From Thiomonas intermedia (GTDB lineage Bacteria; Pseudomonadota; Gammaproteobacteria; Burkholderiales; Burkholderiaceae_C): a DNA stretch of 64,000 nt. The notes below the pieces were generated by a model. That model was not told the DNA's origin. It saw nothing but the letters and a program-made list of their open reading frames with translations, and did no database searches. The stretch spans positions 2,604,001-2,668,000 of the forward strand of contig NZ_CP020046.1 in assembly GCF_002028405.1 (NCBI RefSeq), written 5' to 3'. The position numbers and the translations under genes were made by a program. Positions 7,733 through 17,702 of this stretch are shown piece by piece (positions within the stretch are counted from its first letter, which is position 1; each line of letters begins with the position of its first letter).

Positions 7733-9685
7733 TCAGTCGCGCCGCAGCTGGATGAGGGCGTGTTCGTGCAGGCCGAGGATGCTGAACAGGCCCGCGATCA
7801 GCCGGTGTACGCCGGTGAACTGAAGGGTCTTGCCCAGGTCGTGCTGCATCATGGCCCAGTTCAGCAGGGCGCCCGCGCTCGAAAAATCGATGCGGCGCAA
7901 CTGGCGCAGGGAAATGCTCAGTTGCTCGTGTGCCTTCGCCGCCTGCTCCAGCGGGCTCAGGAACAGACTGGAGCTGCCGAGAATCTCGCCGCTGAGATGC
8001 AGCTGTGCCGAACGCGAGCCGCCATGCCCCAGCATGGAATGGGGGCTGAGGCCGGAGTTCTGGAACTCGGGCGGCACCGTAGCCGATGCAGCGGGCGTGG
8101 CACCGGCCTCGGCGCCAGCCAGCTCAACCTTGGCACGGCTGGCTTCCCAGGTGGGGGGCGAGATTTCGTAAGTGACGCAGTAGTCGAGCGCGATGGCGTC
8201 GAAATCGTCCTGTTGATTGGCCAGACGGAGCAGTTCGAGGCGCAAGGCCCACCATTGCGGGTCGGCCTCGCGTTGCATTGCCGGCGCCTGGGCCTGACAC
8301 AGCGCCATCAGCGATTCGGCGCCTTGCAGGGTGACGGTGCAATCGCCCTGGTTGAGTCGCTTCAGGGCGTCGACCAAGGCGGGCAACGCCGCGGTTGCGA
8401 TGGAATGTATGCCTTCGAAACTGATCTCAATGGCCGCAGGCGAGTTGAGCAGCAGTTTGCGCAGACGTTCCGCCTGGGCGACGTCGACCGAGGCGGAGAA
8501 CAACAGTGAAGGCTTGAAACCGCCCTGGGCGGGGCGCGCCGTCGCCGGGGCAGACGGCAGACCGTCGTCGGTCATCGGGGCGGAAGTCTGGAAGCGGCTG
8601 ACGAAGTCGACCACCAGTGCTTCGAATTTGTCGATCTGCCCCGAGGCCCGGAACAGATCGAACAGCGCCAGCCACAGCTCCTTTTCCGAGCCCATGTCCT
8701 GGGAGTTGGAAATGGCGTCGCGCAAGGCGGTTTCGGCGGCGGCGTCGTCGCCGTTGGCAAAATCCATCACGGCCTGATCGAACAGCGGGTTCGAGCTCAA
8801 GGCCTCGTGCACTTCCACCGCGAAGAATGCGCTGGGCATGAAATCGTTGCTCGATCGCAGCCAGCTGTCCCCCGAAGGCCCGGACATGCGCGAGGGCAGG
8901 GCATCGTCGCTGAGACGTGTCGCGGCGGCGAGCGTGGGTTGTTCGTCGAAGGGCACGGCAGCAGGCTCAGGCCCACGCACGGGCGAAAGCGGCGCGCTCG
9001 CCACGAACGGCACCGTGGGGGCATACCCCGGCGGATGCGTGGACGGCTCGCCCGGCGCGGTCGCGGGGCCCGATTGGGTTGGAATGCCACTGTGGGTGGG
9101 AATGCCGCTAGCCGGGTTGGCGGGCGCCGGAGCCGCCGCTCCCGGCTTGGTGATCAGCGTCGTATCGGCGTAGGCCGCGTCCAGATTCCAGTGCAGCGTG
9201 CTGCTGGCGGGCTCCGGGGCCGCTGTGCCTGCCGGTACAGGGGGCTGCCCGGTGGTCAGAGGAGGCAGGCTGCTCGGCGGGGGTGTCGTCTGGAACTGGC
9301 GTGTCAGAGGGCCAGCACCGCGTGAGCGGGGCGGGGGCGGGGCGTGGTCGCCCGCCATCGACTTCTCGATCTCGTTGATCTTGCGTAGCGTCTCGTCCCG
9401 GTCCTGGATCGGGGCGGGCTGGGAGGTCAGCTCGGGCACATTGGTCTGGAGACTGTCATCCATCCCCAGATCGGTTGCCTCGCGCTTGCGCAGCTTGCGC
9501 AGGCCATCGAGTTCGCGCTTGCGGATGAAATCATCCTGCCGCTTCTGATCCTCGCGGGCGCGAACCCGGGCGAGGTTCTCGTGCTCCTGAAGCGCCTGTT
9601 CGTCGGTCAGCGACCAGTCGCGGGTCGGGTTCTTGACGAAAGAGCCCACCCGCTTCCAGAAACCACCTGAATCAGAACTGCTCAT
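7733..9685 (-). CDS. Large protein with two STAS-like domains and a low-complexity linker
   Basis: 650 aa, function unknown. Residues 1 to about 70 are highly charged ([16 protein letters not shown], then many Glu/Lys/Arg). About 80-280 is Pro/Ala-rich and probably disordered. A short helical-repeat region ([18 protein letters not shown]...) follows near 300-360. A STAS-like alpha/beta segment ([20 protein letters not shown]) lies near 400-460, more helices follow, and a clear STAS domain ([21 protein letters not shown]) sits at the C-terminus. No kinase, transporter or anti-sigma partner is adjacent. It lies between hslV and dksA, 69 nt after dksA. A scaffold or regulator role is only a guess. 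Confidence 0.7.
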   Translation of the reverse strand: MSSSDSGGFWKRVGSFVKNPTRDWSLTDEQALQEHENLARVRAREDQKRQDDFIRKRELDGLRKLRKREATDLGMDDSLQTNVPELTSQPAPIQDRDETLRKINEIEKSMAGDHAPPPPRSRGAGPLTRQFQTTPPPSSLPPLTTGQPPVPAGTAAPEPASSTLHWNLDAAYADTTLITKPGAAAPAPANPASGIPTHSGIPTQSGPATAPGEPSTHPPGYAPTVPFVASAPLSPVRGPEPAAVPFDEQPTLAAATRLSDDALPSRMSGPSGDSWLRSSNDFMPSAFFAVEVHEALSSNPLFDQAVMDFANGDDAAAETALRDAISNSQDMGSEKELWLALFDLFRASGQIDKFEALVVDFVSRFQTSAPMTDDGLPSAPATARPAQGGFKPSLLFSASVDVAQAERLRKLLLNSPAAIEISFEGIHSIATAALPALVDALKRLNQGDCTVTLQGAESLMALCQAQAPAMQREADPQWWALRLELLRLANQQDDFDAIALDYCVTYEISPPTWEASRAKVELAGAEAGATPAASATVPPEFQNSGLSPHSMLGHGGSRSAQLHLSGEILGSSSLFLSPLEQAAKAHEQLSISLRQLRRIDFSSAGALLNWAMMQHDLGKTLQFTGVHRLIAGLFSILGLHEHALIQLRRD

Positions 9686-9755
9686 GCCACTGCGGCCTCT
9701 CTATTGCGCGTACCCCACAAAGAGCACGATCGGTCACTGCCACGCGTCAGGAAAT

Positions 9756-10634
9756 TTAGTCGTTGAACATTTTTTGCTTGAGCTCGCGCCGCTGCTGCGC
9801 TTCGAGCGAGAGCGTCGCGGTCGGTCGTGCCAACAGTCGGCCGATGCCGATGGGTTCGCCCGTCTCCTCGCACCAACCATAGTCGCCGCTGTCGATGCGT
9901 TGCAGCGATTGTTCGATCTTCTTCAGAAGCTTGCGCTCGCGGTCGCGGGTGCGCAATTCGAGGGCATGCTCTTCTTCGATCGTCGCACGGTCCGCTGGAT
10001 CGGGTACCAGCAGGGTGTCTTCACGCAAATGCTCGGTGGTTTCACCCGCACTCTTGATCAGATCTTCGCGCATGGTGCTGAGCAGTCGCTTGAAGTAATC
10101 GAGTTGAACCTCGTTCATGTACTCGCTCTCGGGCATGGCCAGCAGGTCCTGCTCGGTCAGATCGGAGGCCGATTTGTTCTTCCAGGCATTGGCATGCTTG
10201 GGGTCGGTTTTTCTGGGGGTGGGTTCGATGGTGGTGCTGCTCATGGAGCTTCTGTCAAGTCGGATTGGTTCAGGCGACCCCATGGCCGCCGACAAGGGTT
10301 TTGAGGCATGGAGTTTACTGACGCCAGAAGAAGAGGAACGCCGAAGCGCCGGGGCGGGTGTGACTTTTTTGGCGGCAGGAACCGGTGTTACGGGCTTGAG
10401 CGGCGCTGTCACCGCCGTTGCCGCAGTCTTCGCTGCTGAACTTGTCACAGGCTTTGCACGGACAGGTTGCGGAGCGGGCGCGGCCGGTACTGCTGCCTTG
10501 TTTTTGCCGACGGCCGATTTGACCGCAGGTTTCTTCTCGGCGGCCACAGCTTTGCCTTTGCCTGATGCTGCGACCGCTTTTTGAGGCGACTTGACCACGA
10601 AAATCCTCCCGAACTTTCCCATCTGACGGCCCAT
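9756..10634 (-). CDS. dksA: DksA-type RNA polymerase-binding protein with long Ala/Lys/Pro N-terminus
   Basis: The last ~160 residues are DksA: a coiled coil with YMNEVQLDYFKRLL and ETTEHLREDT, then the finger CEETGEPIGIGRLLARPTAT. Only the first of the four zinc cysteines is present, as in betaproteobacterial DksA, so it should work without zinc. About 130 residues of Ala/Lys/Pro-rich, probably disordered sequence precede the core. Alternative starts are ATG 10622 and ATG 10244 (MSSTTIEPTP, giving 162 aa); none has a strong ribosome site, and AGGCGG before 10634 is the best. The next gene upstream is a COG0523 GTPase. Confidence 0.85.
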   Translation of the reverse strand: MGRQMGKFGRIFVVKSPQKAVAASGKGKAVAAEKKPAVKSAVGKNKAAVPAAPAPQPVRAKPVTSSAAKTAATAVTAPLKPVTPVPAAKKVTPAPALRRSSSSGVSKLHASKPLSAAMGSPEPIRLDRSSMSSTTIEPTPRKTDPKHANAWKNKSASDLTEQDLLAMPESEYMNEVQLDYFKRLLSTMREDLIKSAGETTEHLREDTLLVPDPADRATIEEEHALELRTRDRERKLLKKIEQSLQRIDSGDYGWCEETGEPIGIGRLLARPTATLSLEAQQRRELKQKMFND

Positions 10635-10784
10635 CGCCGCCTGACCTGCCGCGTTGCTTGGCCAAGCCGGAACACCCCAAGCGCGCTCCCCTGTGGGCTC
10701 GCGCGCCTCGACCTCGCTGAGCCCCTTGAAACCTGGAGGGCGACTTCGCTGGGTCGGTTGTTGGGCCGGTCGCTAGGGCCGGGG

Positions 10785-10806
10785 ACCTTGAAAGCTGTTT
10801 CAAGGT
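10785..10806. terminator. 9-bp hairpin downstream of the COG0523 gene
   Basis: ACCTTGAAA (10785-10793) and TTTCAAGGT (10798-10806) pair perfectly around a GCTG loop. The hairpin lies 76 bp past the COG0523 stop codon and ~150 bp before dksA, so it could end the upstream transcript or lie in the dksA leader. No T-run follows on the minus strand, so intrinsic termination is uncertain. The rest of this 247-bp gap should contain the dksA promoter; I cannot place it. Confidence 0.35.
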
Positions 10807-10881
10807 GATTCCGCGCAGATCGTTGCCTGGCCTTGCCAAAACCGCCCGATTTTATTCATTTCGGGTGATGAGGCAAATGCA

Positions 10882-11943
10882 TCATGCAACAAGGCATTGC
10901 CGCAGACCCTGCTCAAGGATGTCGCGCGGCAGATCGATGCCGATGAACACCATCTTGCTCTGCCGCTGCTCCTGCGGGCCCCAGGGTGCGGCGAGATCGC
11001 TGCCCATGAGCTGGTGCACGCCCTGGAAGACGACCTTGCGGTCGATGCCCTGCATGTTCAGCACCCCCTTGTAGCGCAGCATGCGCGGGCCGTAGACCTG
11101 CACGATGGCGCCGAGGAAGTCTTCGAGCTTGGCGGGGTCGAAGGGTTGGTCGGCGCGGTACACGAATGACTTCACGTCGTCGTCATGGTGATGGTGGTGT
11201 GGATGGTTGCAGGCTTCGCCCGGGGCGTGGTCGTGGTGGTCGTGATCATGAGCATGGTCGTGATCGTGATCGTGATCGTCGTCGGCCTTGAGGAAATCGG
11301 GGTCGATGTCGAGCTTGGCGTTGAGGTTGAAGCCTTTGAGATCGAGCACTTGCGCGAGCGGCACTTCGCCGAAATGCGCCACGCTTTGCTTGGCTCGCGG
11401 GTTGATGTGGGCGAGCCGGTGCTGCAGGGTGGCGAGTTCGTCGGCACTGACCAGGTCGGCCTTGGAAAGGAAGATCTGGTCGGCAAAGCCCACCTGGCGG
11501 CGCGCTTCCTGCCGGGTGTCGAGCTGCTGGTTGGCGTGCTTGGCATCGACCAGGGTGAGGATGGCGTCGAGCATGTACTGGCTGGCGACCTCGTCGTCCA
11601 TGAAGAAGGTCTGCGCCACCGGGCCGGGATCGGCCACGCCGGTGGTCTCGATGACCACGCGGTCGAACACCAGTTCGCCCTTGCGGCGCCGGGCGGCCAG
11701 ATCGGCCAGCGTGGCGCGCAGATCGTCGCGAATGGTGCAGCAGATGCAGCCGTTGGACATCTGCACGATCTGCTCGCCCGCTTCCTGCACCAGGATGTCG
11801 CTGTCGATGTTCTCCTCACCGAACTCGTTTTCGATCACGGCGATCTTGGAGCCATGCGCTTCGTGCAGGACGCGCTTGAGCAGGGTGGTTTTGCCGCTGC
11901 CGAGAAAGCCGGTGAGGATGGTGGCGGGGATGAGGGAGGCCAT
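10882..11943 (-). CDS. COG0523 (CobW/G3E) metal-handling GTPase
   Basis: A 353-aa G3E GTPase. The N-terminus has Walker A GFLGSGKTTLL, the hallmark metal site CICC (in NGCICCTIRDD), and the Walker B-region ETTGVADPGP. A His/Asp-rich loop (about residues 225-260, alternating DHDH then PHHHHH) can bind Zn or similar ions, and the CobW C-terminal domain follows. COG0523 proteins act as metal chaperones or insertases; which metal is not shown. Position beside a cysteine-poor DksA is compatible with a low-zinc role (inference). The loop is encoded by a short tandem repeat of GATCGT near 11257-11280. Confidence 0.9.
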   Translation of the reverse strand: MASLIPATILTGFLGSGKTTLLKRVLHEAHGSKIAVIENEFGEENIDSDILVQEAGEQIVQMSNGCICCTIRDDLRATLADLAARRRKGELVFDRVVIETTGVADPGPVAQTFFMDDEVASQYMLDAILTLVDAKHANQQLDTRQEARRQVGFADQIFLSKADLVSADELATLQHRLAHINPRAKQSVAHFGEVPLAQVLDLKGFNLNAKLDIDPDFLKADDDHDHDHDHAHDHDHHDHAPGEACNHPHHHHHDDDVKSFVYRADQPFDPAKLEDFLGAIVQVYGPRMLRYKGVLNMQGIDRKVVFQGVHQLMGSDLAAPWGPQEQRQSKMVFIGIDLPRDILEQGLRQCLVA

Positions 11944-12009
11944 GGAGGGAGTCCTTGAAAAAAGCAGTGCAAAGAGATCGGGGCAAGCGGCGAAAAATCA
12001 ACCGGAGAT

Positions 12010-13191
12010 TCAACTGCGGCGCAGCAGCAGCCCCTTGAGATACTCGCCTTCGGGGAAGTGCAGGCTCAAGGGATGGTCGAGTCCGGCGCCGGTACGGGCC
12101 ACGATCTGGGCGTCCGTGCCGGCGTCCAGGGCGGCGCCCGCGACGATTTTCTGGAACAGATCGGCACTGATGCCGCCCGAACACGAAAAGGTGAACAGCC
12201 AGCCGCCCGGAGGCAGCAGGTGAAAGGCCAGGCGATTGATGTCTTTGTAGGCGCGTGCGGCGCGCTCGACCTGTTGCGGGGTGGCGGCGAATTTGGGCGG
12301 ATCGAGCACGATGGCGTCGAACTGCGCACCCTCGTCGCGCAGACGGCGCAGCGTGGCGTTGACGTCGGCGTCGAGGAAGCTCGCCCGTGCCGCGTCGAAG
12401 CCATTGAGGGCGACATGCTCGGCCGCCAGGGCCAGCGCAGGTGCGGAGGAATCGACCGACACGACCTGCCGTGCGCCGCCGGCCAGCGCGGCCAGCGAGA
12501 AGCCGCCGGTGTAGCTGAAGCAGTTGAGCACGCGCTGCAGACCTTGCTCGCGCACCAGGTCGGCGAAGCGGGCGCGAGCGTCGCGCTGGTCGAGGTAGAA
12601 GCCGGTCTTGTGGCCGGTGGCGACATCAACCCGCAGCCGCAGCCCGTTTTCACGGATCTCGACCTGGGTTTCTCCTTGGCCCTGCAGCCAGCCGGTGGAG
12701 GCAGGCAGTCCCTCGCGTTCGCGCAAGGCGGCGTCCGAGCGTTCGTAGATCCGTGTGCCGGGCATGAGGCGCTGCAAGCCGTCTGCGATCGCGGATTTCC
12801 AGCGTTCGATGCCTGCGCTGCCCGCTTGCAGCACCACGATGTCGTCATAGCGATCGACGATGCAGCCGGGCAGACCATCGCTCTCGCCGTGCACCAGTCG
12901 GCAGGCGCTGAGGTCGAGCCCCAGCGCCTGGCGGCGCGCGAGGGCGGCGCGCAGGCGTGAGGCGAAGAACGCGGCATCGATGCGCTCGGAGGCGTCGAAG
13001 CTCCACGCGCGCAGCCGGATCTGCGAGGCCGGGCTGAACGCCGCCCAGGCCAGAAACTGTCCGTCGGAAGACTCCACCCGCACGGTCTCGCCCGAGTCGG
13101 CACCGCCCTTGGCAATGGAACTGGCGAAGACCCAGGGATGGCGGCGCAGCAAGGAGCGATCCTTGCCGGGGTGCAGGCGAATGACTTTCAT
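12010..13191 (-). CDS. rlmI: 23S rRNA (cytosine-5) methyltransferase RlmI
   Basis: A 393-aa SAM-dependent methyltransferase. The N-terminal PUA domain (about residues 1-75, starting MKVIRLHPGKDRSLLRRHPW) is followed by a linker domain and a Rossmann fold with VLNCFSYTGGFSL, LDPPKFA and FTFSCSGG, where the last holds the catalytic cysteine region. It modifies 23S rRNA C1962 in E. coli. The ATG at 13191 matches the conserved N-terminus. It follows xerC by 17 nt and precedes the COG0523 gene by 66 nt. Confidence 0.92.
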   Translation of the reverse strand: MKVIRLHPGKDRSLLRRHPWVFASSIAKGGADSGETVRVESSDGQFLAWAAFSPASQIRLRAWSFDASERIDAAFFASRLRAALARRQALGLDLSACRLVHGESDGLPGCIVDRYDDIVVLQAGSAGIERWKSAIADGLQRLMPGTRIYERSDAALREREGLPASTGWLQGQGETQVEIRENGLRLRVDVATGHKTGFYLDQRDARARFADLVREQGLQRVLNCFSYTGGFSLAALAGGARQVVSVDSSAPALALAAEHVALNGFDAARASFLDADVNATLRRLRDEGAQFDAIVLDPPKFAATPQQVERAARAYKDINRLAFHLLPPGGWLFTFSCSGGISADLFQKIVAGAALDAGTDAQIVARTGAGLDHPLSLHFPEGEYLKGLLLRRS

Positions 13192-13208
13192 GGCGACAAC
13201 GGGGCGGC

Positions 13209-14255
13209 TCAGGGCTTTTTGCGTGCGCGGGGGTGGGCCGCGTCGTAGACCTTGGCCAGATGCTGGAAGTCCAGGCGGGTGTAGACCTGGGTGGTGGCAA
13301 TGCTGGAATGGCCCAGTAATTCTTGCACCGCGCGCAAATCGCCGCTGGACTGCAGCACATGCGAGGCGAAGGAGTGGCGCAGCATGTGGGGATGCACGCG
13401 CGCATCCAGCCCGGCGGCACGGGCGTGTTCGCGCAGTTCCAGCCAGACCCGCTGCGGCGTGAGGCGGCCGCCGCGTGCGCCCAGAAACAGCGCGGCCTGG
13501 GCATCGGCGTCGGCATCGGGCCGCAGCAGCGAGGTTCTGAGGCCGAGCCACTGCTGCAGGGCGAGCAGGGCAGGACGGCCGATCGGTACGCTGCGCCGCT
13601 TGTTGCCCTTGCCGGTGACGGTGGCTTCCGCGGCGTCCCAGTCGATCCAGCCACGGGAGGTCTTGCTGGCTCGCACATCCAGCCCGGTGAGCTCGGACAC
13701 GCGCAGGCCGCACGAATAAAGCAGTTCGGCGATGGCATGCGCGCGCGCGCTGCGGCTGGCAAGAGGTTCGGCCTGGTGGGGGCGCGCTGCGGGCGAAGCG
13801 TCGGGCGCGGCCCCGTTCGCCGGGGGCTGCGCCACGTAGGCGGCCAGCGCCACGGCCTGATCGACCGACAAGGCCTTGGGCAGCGGCTTGGCCGCCTTGG
13901 GCGCCCGAACGTCCTGTACCGGATTGGCGGTGACATGGCCCAGGCGGCCCATCCAGCGGAAAAAGCTGCGCCACGCCGACAGCCGCGCGGCAATGGCGCG
14001 CGGGGTCATGCCGGCGGCGTGGAGCTGCGCTGCCCAGCGGCGGATGTGCGGCGATTCGATCGGCGTCGCGCCCAGCGTTTCGGCGCGCTGCAGCAGGTCA
14101 TCGAGGTCGCGCCGGTAGTTCACAAGCGTGCCGTCGGCCAGGCGGCGCTCGGTCTGTGCGTGGACCAGGTAATCGGCTACCCGTTGGCGCAAAGCCAGCC
14201 CGACGGATGTGGGCGTGGACGATGGCGTGGAAGGAGGCGGAGCGGGCGCGTCCAT
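13209..14255 (-). CDS. xerC: Tyrosine recombinase XerC
   Basis: A 348-aa recombinase that resolves chromosome dimers with XerD at dif. The N-terminal SAM-like core-binding domain is around residues 20-125, and the catalytic domain follows. The active-site set is visible: Arg in YSCGLRVSEL, HMLRHSFASH, and the final LGHSSIATTQVYTRL with the tyrosine. A ~25-residue Ala/Pro-rich insert (AQPPANGAAPDASPAARPHQ region) separates the domains. It sits in the usual dapF-DUF484-xerC order. Confidence 0.95.
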   Translation of the reverse strand: MDAPAPPPSTPSSTPTSVGLALRQRVADYLVHAQTERRLADGTLVNYRRDLDDLLQRAETLGATPIESPHIRRWAAQLHAAGMTPRAIAARLSAWRSFFRWMGRLGHVTANPVQDVRAPKAAKPLPKALSVDQAVALAAYVAQPPANGAAPDASPAARPHQAEPLASRSARAHAIAELLYSCGLRVSELTGLDVRASKTSRGWIDWDAAEATVTGKGNKRRSVPIGRPALLALQQWLGLRTSLLRPDADADAQAALFLGARGGRLTPQRVWLELREHARAAGLDARVHPHMLRHSFASHVLQSSGDLRAVQELLGHSSIATTQVYTRLDFQHLAKVYDAAHPRARKKP

Positions 14256-14283
14256 GCGACGGCGGCGGGCAGCGGGGCGCTGT

Positions 14284-14955
14284 TCAGCGGGCGAGCAGGC
14301 CCACGAGCGCCGCGCTGGCCAACTGGCTGATGAGGGTGAGGAAATCGGTTCCCATATCGGCGGTGAAGCGCTGGCTGTCAGGGGAGGCCAGCACCAGAAG
14401 CCCCATGCACATGCTGGTGTGCGGGTTCTGCAGCGGGATGAGCGCGAGCGATTGCGCCATCTGTGCGTCCGGCAGCCAGTGCGCGGCCTCGAAGCCCGGA
14501 TTGGGCCCGACGAAGGGCGCGGCCAGGCTGGCCGCGAAGGTCTTGGCGTCCTCGCTCACCCCGGTGGCGACGTCGAGTGCGGCGAACTCCTCGCGCACGG
14601 GCCAGAGCTTGAGCGCGGTCATGGGCAGATCGAAGCCGGTCTTGAGAGTGTCCTGCAGCGTTTGCGGCAGTTGCGCCGGTGCGCCCTGCTGCGCCAGCAT
14701 GACATCGCGGGCCCACAGCAGCAGCTTGCCCGCCAGGGTTTCGTTGTCCACCGCGTTGCGCATCATGGCGGCGAGGCGATGTTCGAGGGTGCGCATCTTG
14801 TCGCGCAGCATTTCCATCTGTCGCTCCTGCAGCGACACGGCGCGGTTGCCGTGCGGGCTCTGCAATTGCACCGTGGTGAGCAGTTCGGCGTGACGCTCGA
14901 AAAATTCGGGGTGGGCGGCGAGATAGGCCGCCAGATCGTGTTCGCTCAGTTCCAT
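14284..14955 (-). CDS. DUF484 family protein
   Basis: A 223-aa member of DUF484 (YigA-like). The N-terminus ELSEHDLAAYLAAHPEFFERH is typical, followed by a coiled coil (LQERQMEMLRDKMRTLEHRL) and a GAF-like C-terminal half. GGAGAA precedes the ATG. The family is almost always found between dapF and xerC, as here. Its biochemical role is not established. Confidence 0.9.
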   Translation of the reverse strand: MELSEHDLAAYLAAHPEFFERHAELLTTVQLQSPHGNRAVSLQERQMEMLRDKMRTLEHRLAAMMRNAVDNETLAGKLLLWARDVMLAQQGAPAQLPQTLQDTLKTGFDLPMTALKLWPVREEFAALDVATGVSEDAKTFAASLAAPFVGPNPGFEAAHWLPDAQMAQSLALIPLQNPHTSMCMGLLVLASPDSQRFTADMGTDFLTLISQLASAALVGLLAR

Positions 14956-14969
14956 CAGGTTCTCCAGAA

Positions 14970-15833
14970 TCAGGGCAGATCGGGCAGGTCGATCGTGCCG
15001 TCAAAGACAAAGGCGGCCGGGCCGGTCATGTGGACGGCCTGCCCGGGCCCCGCCCAGGCGATGGTCAGCAGGCCGCCCCGGGTCTGCACATCGACCGCGC
15101 CCTGCAGCCAGCCATGGCGCAGACCCGCCACCACGGCGGCGCAGGCCCCGGTGCCACAGGCCAGGGTTTCGCCAGCGCCGCGCTCCCACACCCGCAGGCG
15201 GATGTGATGGGCATCGACGATCTGCATGAAGCCCGCGTTGACCCGGTTGGGAAATCGCGGGTGATGCTCGATCAGGGGGCCACGCGGGTGAACGGGGGCG
15301 GCATCCACATCGTCCACCCGCTGCACGGCATGCGGATTGCCCATCGACAGCACGCTGATCCAGTCGGTCGCACCGTCGGCTTCCAGCGGCCATTGCGTCC
15401 AGGTGCCAACAGGCCGGGGCGACAGGCCGGTGGCGTCGAACGGTACCTTGGGCAGATCGAAGACCGGTGCGCCCATGTTCACGGTGACGCGGCCGTCGGC
15501 CTGCAGTTCGGGCTCGATGAGGCCGGAGAGCGTCTGCACCCGGATGCGGCGCCTGGACGTCAGGCCCTTGGCGTGGACGTAGGCGACGAAGCAGCGCGCG
15601 CCGTTGCCGCATTGCTCCACCTCGCCGCCGTCGGCGTTGAAGATGCGATAGCCGAAATCGACATCGGGTGTCGGGCCGGCCTCGACGACCAGAATCTGGT
15701 CGGCGCCCACGCCAAAGTGCCGGTCGGCCAGCAGGCGCAGCTGCGCCGCGCTGAGGGTCAGCGGGGCACGGGTGGCGTCGAGGACGACGAAGTCGTTTCC
15801 GGCGCCATGCATTTTGGTGAAAGCGAGTCGCAT
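14970..15833 (-). CDS. dapF: Diaminopimelate epimerase
   Basis: A 287-aa epimerase making meso-DAP for lysine and peptidoglycan. It starts [19 protein letters not shown]; an 8-residue longer start at 15857 is rejected. The two catalytic cysteines are in [11 protein letters not shown] and [11 protein letters not shown]. It precedes DUF484 by 14 nt. Confidence 0.97.
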   Translation of the reverse strand: MRLAFTKMHGAGNDFVVLDATRAPLTLSAAQLRLLADRHFGVGADQILVVEAGPTPDVDFGYRIFNADGGEVEQCGNGARCFVAYVHAKGLTSRRRIRVQTLSGLIEPELQADGRVTVNMGAPVFDLPKVPFDATGLSPRPVGTWTQWPLEADGATDWISVLSMGNPHAVQRVDDVDAAPVHPRGPLIEHHPRFPNRVNAGFMQIVDAHHIRLRVWERGAGETLACGTGACAAVVAGLRHGWLQGAVDVQTRGGLLTIAWAGPGQAVHMTGPAAFVFDGTIDLPDLP

Positions 15834-15858
15834 GGGTCTGGGTCGATGCAGCGTCAAG

Positions 15859-16764
15859 TCAATACACCGAGGGCTGGTCTTCGGGCCGGGTCTTGAAGCG
15901 CTTGTGGACCCAATGGTATTGCGCGGGCATGGTGCGCACCTGGTCTTCGATGAAGCGATTCATGCGGCGAAGGTCGGCGTCGATGTCTGCGGGCTTGCCC
16001 CGGGTGTCGAGTGCAGGAAAGTCGGTCCAGGCGGGATGCACGGTGACGGCGTAGCCGCGCGCGCCGGGCAGGATGCGGGTGACCACGGCGTAGACCCGGG
16101 CGTCGGCGGAAGCCGCCAGCCGCGGGGCGACATCCAGGGTTGCGGCGGGCAGGCCGAAAAAGTCGATGAAGCGCGAGCTGCGCAGCCCGAAGTCCATGTC
16201 CGGCAGGGTGTAGAACGGCACCCCGGCGCGCAGTTGCCGCAGCATGCCCGCCGCGCCGTCGTGCCGCGAGACGATGGCGGCGGTGTGAAAGCGGCTGCGC
16301 CGCGCCACCACCCAGTCGTCGAGCACCTGGTTCTTCTGCGGGGTGTACATGCCCGAGACCGGGCGCGGCGCCACCAGGCTGAGCGCCGTCCATCCGGCGT
16401 CGAGCCCCTCGAAGTGAAAGCCCAGCAGCAGGGTGTTGCGGCTGCCGTCCAGCGCCTCAAGCACCGGGCCTTCGAGATGCAGCAGGCGCTGCAGGCGCTT
16501 CGGGCTGGCGTACCAGAGCACGCCGCGCTCGAGAAAGGCCCGCGCGACATAGACGAAATGCTCGCGCGCCACCGCGCGCTGCCGCGCCGCCGTCCACTCG
16601 GGAAAGCACAGTTGCAGGTTGCGCAGGGTGATGTGCCGACGCGATCGGGCCAGCGGCCACAGCAGCCAGCCCACCGCCGTGCCCAGCGCGGCGAGCACCG
16701 GGTAGGGCAGCAGGTGCAGCAGCCAGACGAGGCCGATGCTCAGGCGGGCGAACAGCGGTTTCAT
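15859..16764 (-). CDS. LpxL/HtrB-type lipid A lauroyl acyltransferase paralogue (distal gene)
   Basis: A 301-aa inner-membrane acyltransferase. An N-terminal membrane anchor ([17 protein letters not shown]) is followed by the HRRNLQ-like [28 protein letters not shown] in the place of the catalytic HxxxxD block, and the C-terminal [12 protein letters not shown] typical of LpxL/LpxM. It overlaps the upstream paralogue by 4 nt (ATGA). Which fatty acid or position it adds cannot be read from sequence. Confidence 0.88.
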   Translation of the reverse strand: MKPLFARLSIGLVWLLHLLPYPVLAALGTAVGWLLWPLARSRRHITLRNLQLCFPEWTAARQRAVAREHFVYVARAFLERGVLWYASPKRLQRLLHLEGPVLEALDGSRNTLLLGFHFEGLDAGWTALSLVAPRPVSGMYTPQKNQVLDDWVVARRSRFHTAAIVSRHDGAAGMLRQLRAGVPFYTLPDMDFGLRSSRFIDFFGLPAATLDVAPRLAASADARVYAVVTRILPGARGYAVTVHPAWTDFPALDTRGKPADIDADLRRMNRFIEDQVRTMPAQYHWVHKRFKTRPEDQPSVY

Positions 16765-17636
16765 GCGGCAGCCTCCTCACCGGCATCGGGCGCCGGTGGC
16801 GGCTCGGCGCCCGAGGGCCTCTTGTAGCGGTTGTAGGCCCAGAGATACTGTTCGGGACAGCGCCTGATCAGGCCTTCCAGCGCGTGATTGATCTGGGTGG
16901 CGGCGCGCTGCGGATCGGCATCCAGCGGCTCGGGAAAGGGTTCGAGCGTGAGGGTGTAGCCGCGGCCGCCAGGGTGGCGCAAGGCCGAGGCCAGAATGAT
17001 GCGCGCATGGCCCAGTTGCACCAGCCGTGCCGGCAAGGTCATGGTGAAGGCCGGACGGCCGAAAAAATCCGCCCATACGCCTTCGCCGCGGCCCGGCGCC
17101 TGATCCGGCAGCAGGCCGACCGCCTCACCGGTGCGCAGGGCGCGCAGCAATTGGCGTACCCCGGCCAGATTCGCCGGTGCGGTGGCCAGGTTTTGACGCT
17201 GGCGCGACGCCAGCGCCAGCGGCAGCAGGGCGCGCTTGCGCGGCGGGCGGAACATGACCGTGATCGGCCCCCACAGCGCCGCCACCTGCGCCGAGATTTC
17301 AAAACATCCCAGGTGCGGCGTCAGGTACAGCACGCCAAAGCCCTCGGCGCGCACGGCATCGACATGCTCCTTGCCGATCACCCGGACCTGATGCGCCGGT
17401 GTGGCCGCGCCGCGCCGGAACCAGACCACGGGCAGCTCGCCGACCATGCGCCCGGCCTGCGCGGCGGCCTTGAGGGCCAGTTGCCGCGGCGCATAGCCCG
17501 CCTGGCGCAGATGCGCGCGCAGCCGCTGGCGGTAGACGCCCGACGCGGCGTAAACCACCAGGCCGAGCGCCGCCCCCAGCGCCTGGAGCAGGCTCAGGGG
17601 CAGAACAGACAGCCAGCGGAAGACGCGAAGCAGCAC
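16761..17636 (-). CDS. LpxL/HtrB-type lipid A acyltransferase paralogue (proximal gene)
   Basis: A 291-aa paralogue of the next gene. It has an N-terminal anchor (VLPLSLLQALGAALGLVVYA), LTPHLGCFEIS (the HxxxxE acyltransferase motif), VGLLPDQAPGRGEGVW, and the C-terminal YLWAYNRYKRP. The start is a GTG at 17636. It heads the leftward block running on to dapF, DUF484, xerC and rlmI, and it diverges from metK. The two adjacent acyltransferases probably add the two secondary acyl chains of lipid A. Confidence 0.88.
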   Translation of the reverse strand: MLLRVFRWLSVLPLSLLQALGAALGLVVYAASGVYRQRLRAHLRQAGYAPRQLALKAAAQAGRMVGELPVVWFRRGAATPAHQVRVIGKEHVDAVRAEGFGVLYLTPHLGCFEISAQVAALWGPITVMFRPPRKRALLPLALASRQRQNLATAPANLAGVRQLLRALRTGEAVGLLPDQAPGRGEGVWADFFGRPAFTMTLPARLVQLGHARIILASALRHPGGRGYTLTLEPFPEPLDADPQRAATQINHALEGLIRRCPEQYLWAYNRYKRPSGAEPPPAPDAGEEAAA

Positions 17637-17702
17637 GATGGAGGATTTCCCTGCAGTTCAAAGGGTGCCATGTTACGAAGCGCGAGCAGGCATGTGCAGG
17701 CA

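Noticed and set aside
11185-11290. Tandem repeat as a regulatory array
   Set aside because: It encodes the alternating Asp-His loop of the COG0523 protein in frame.
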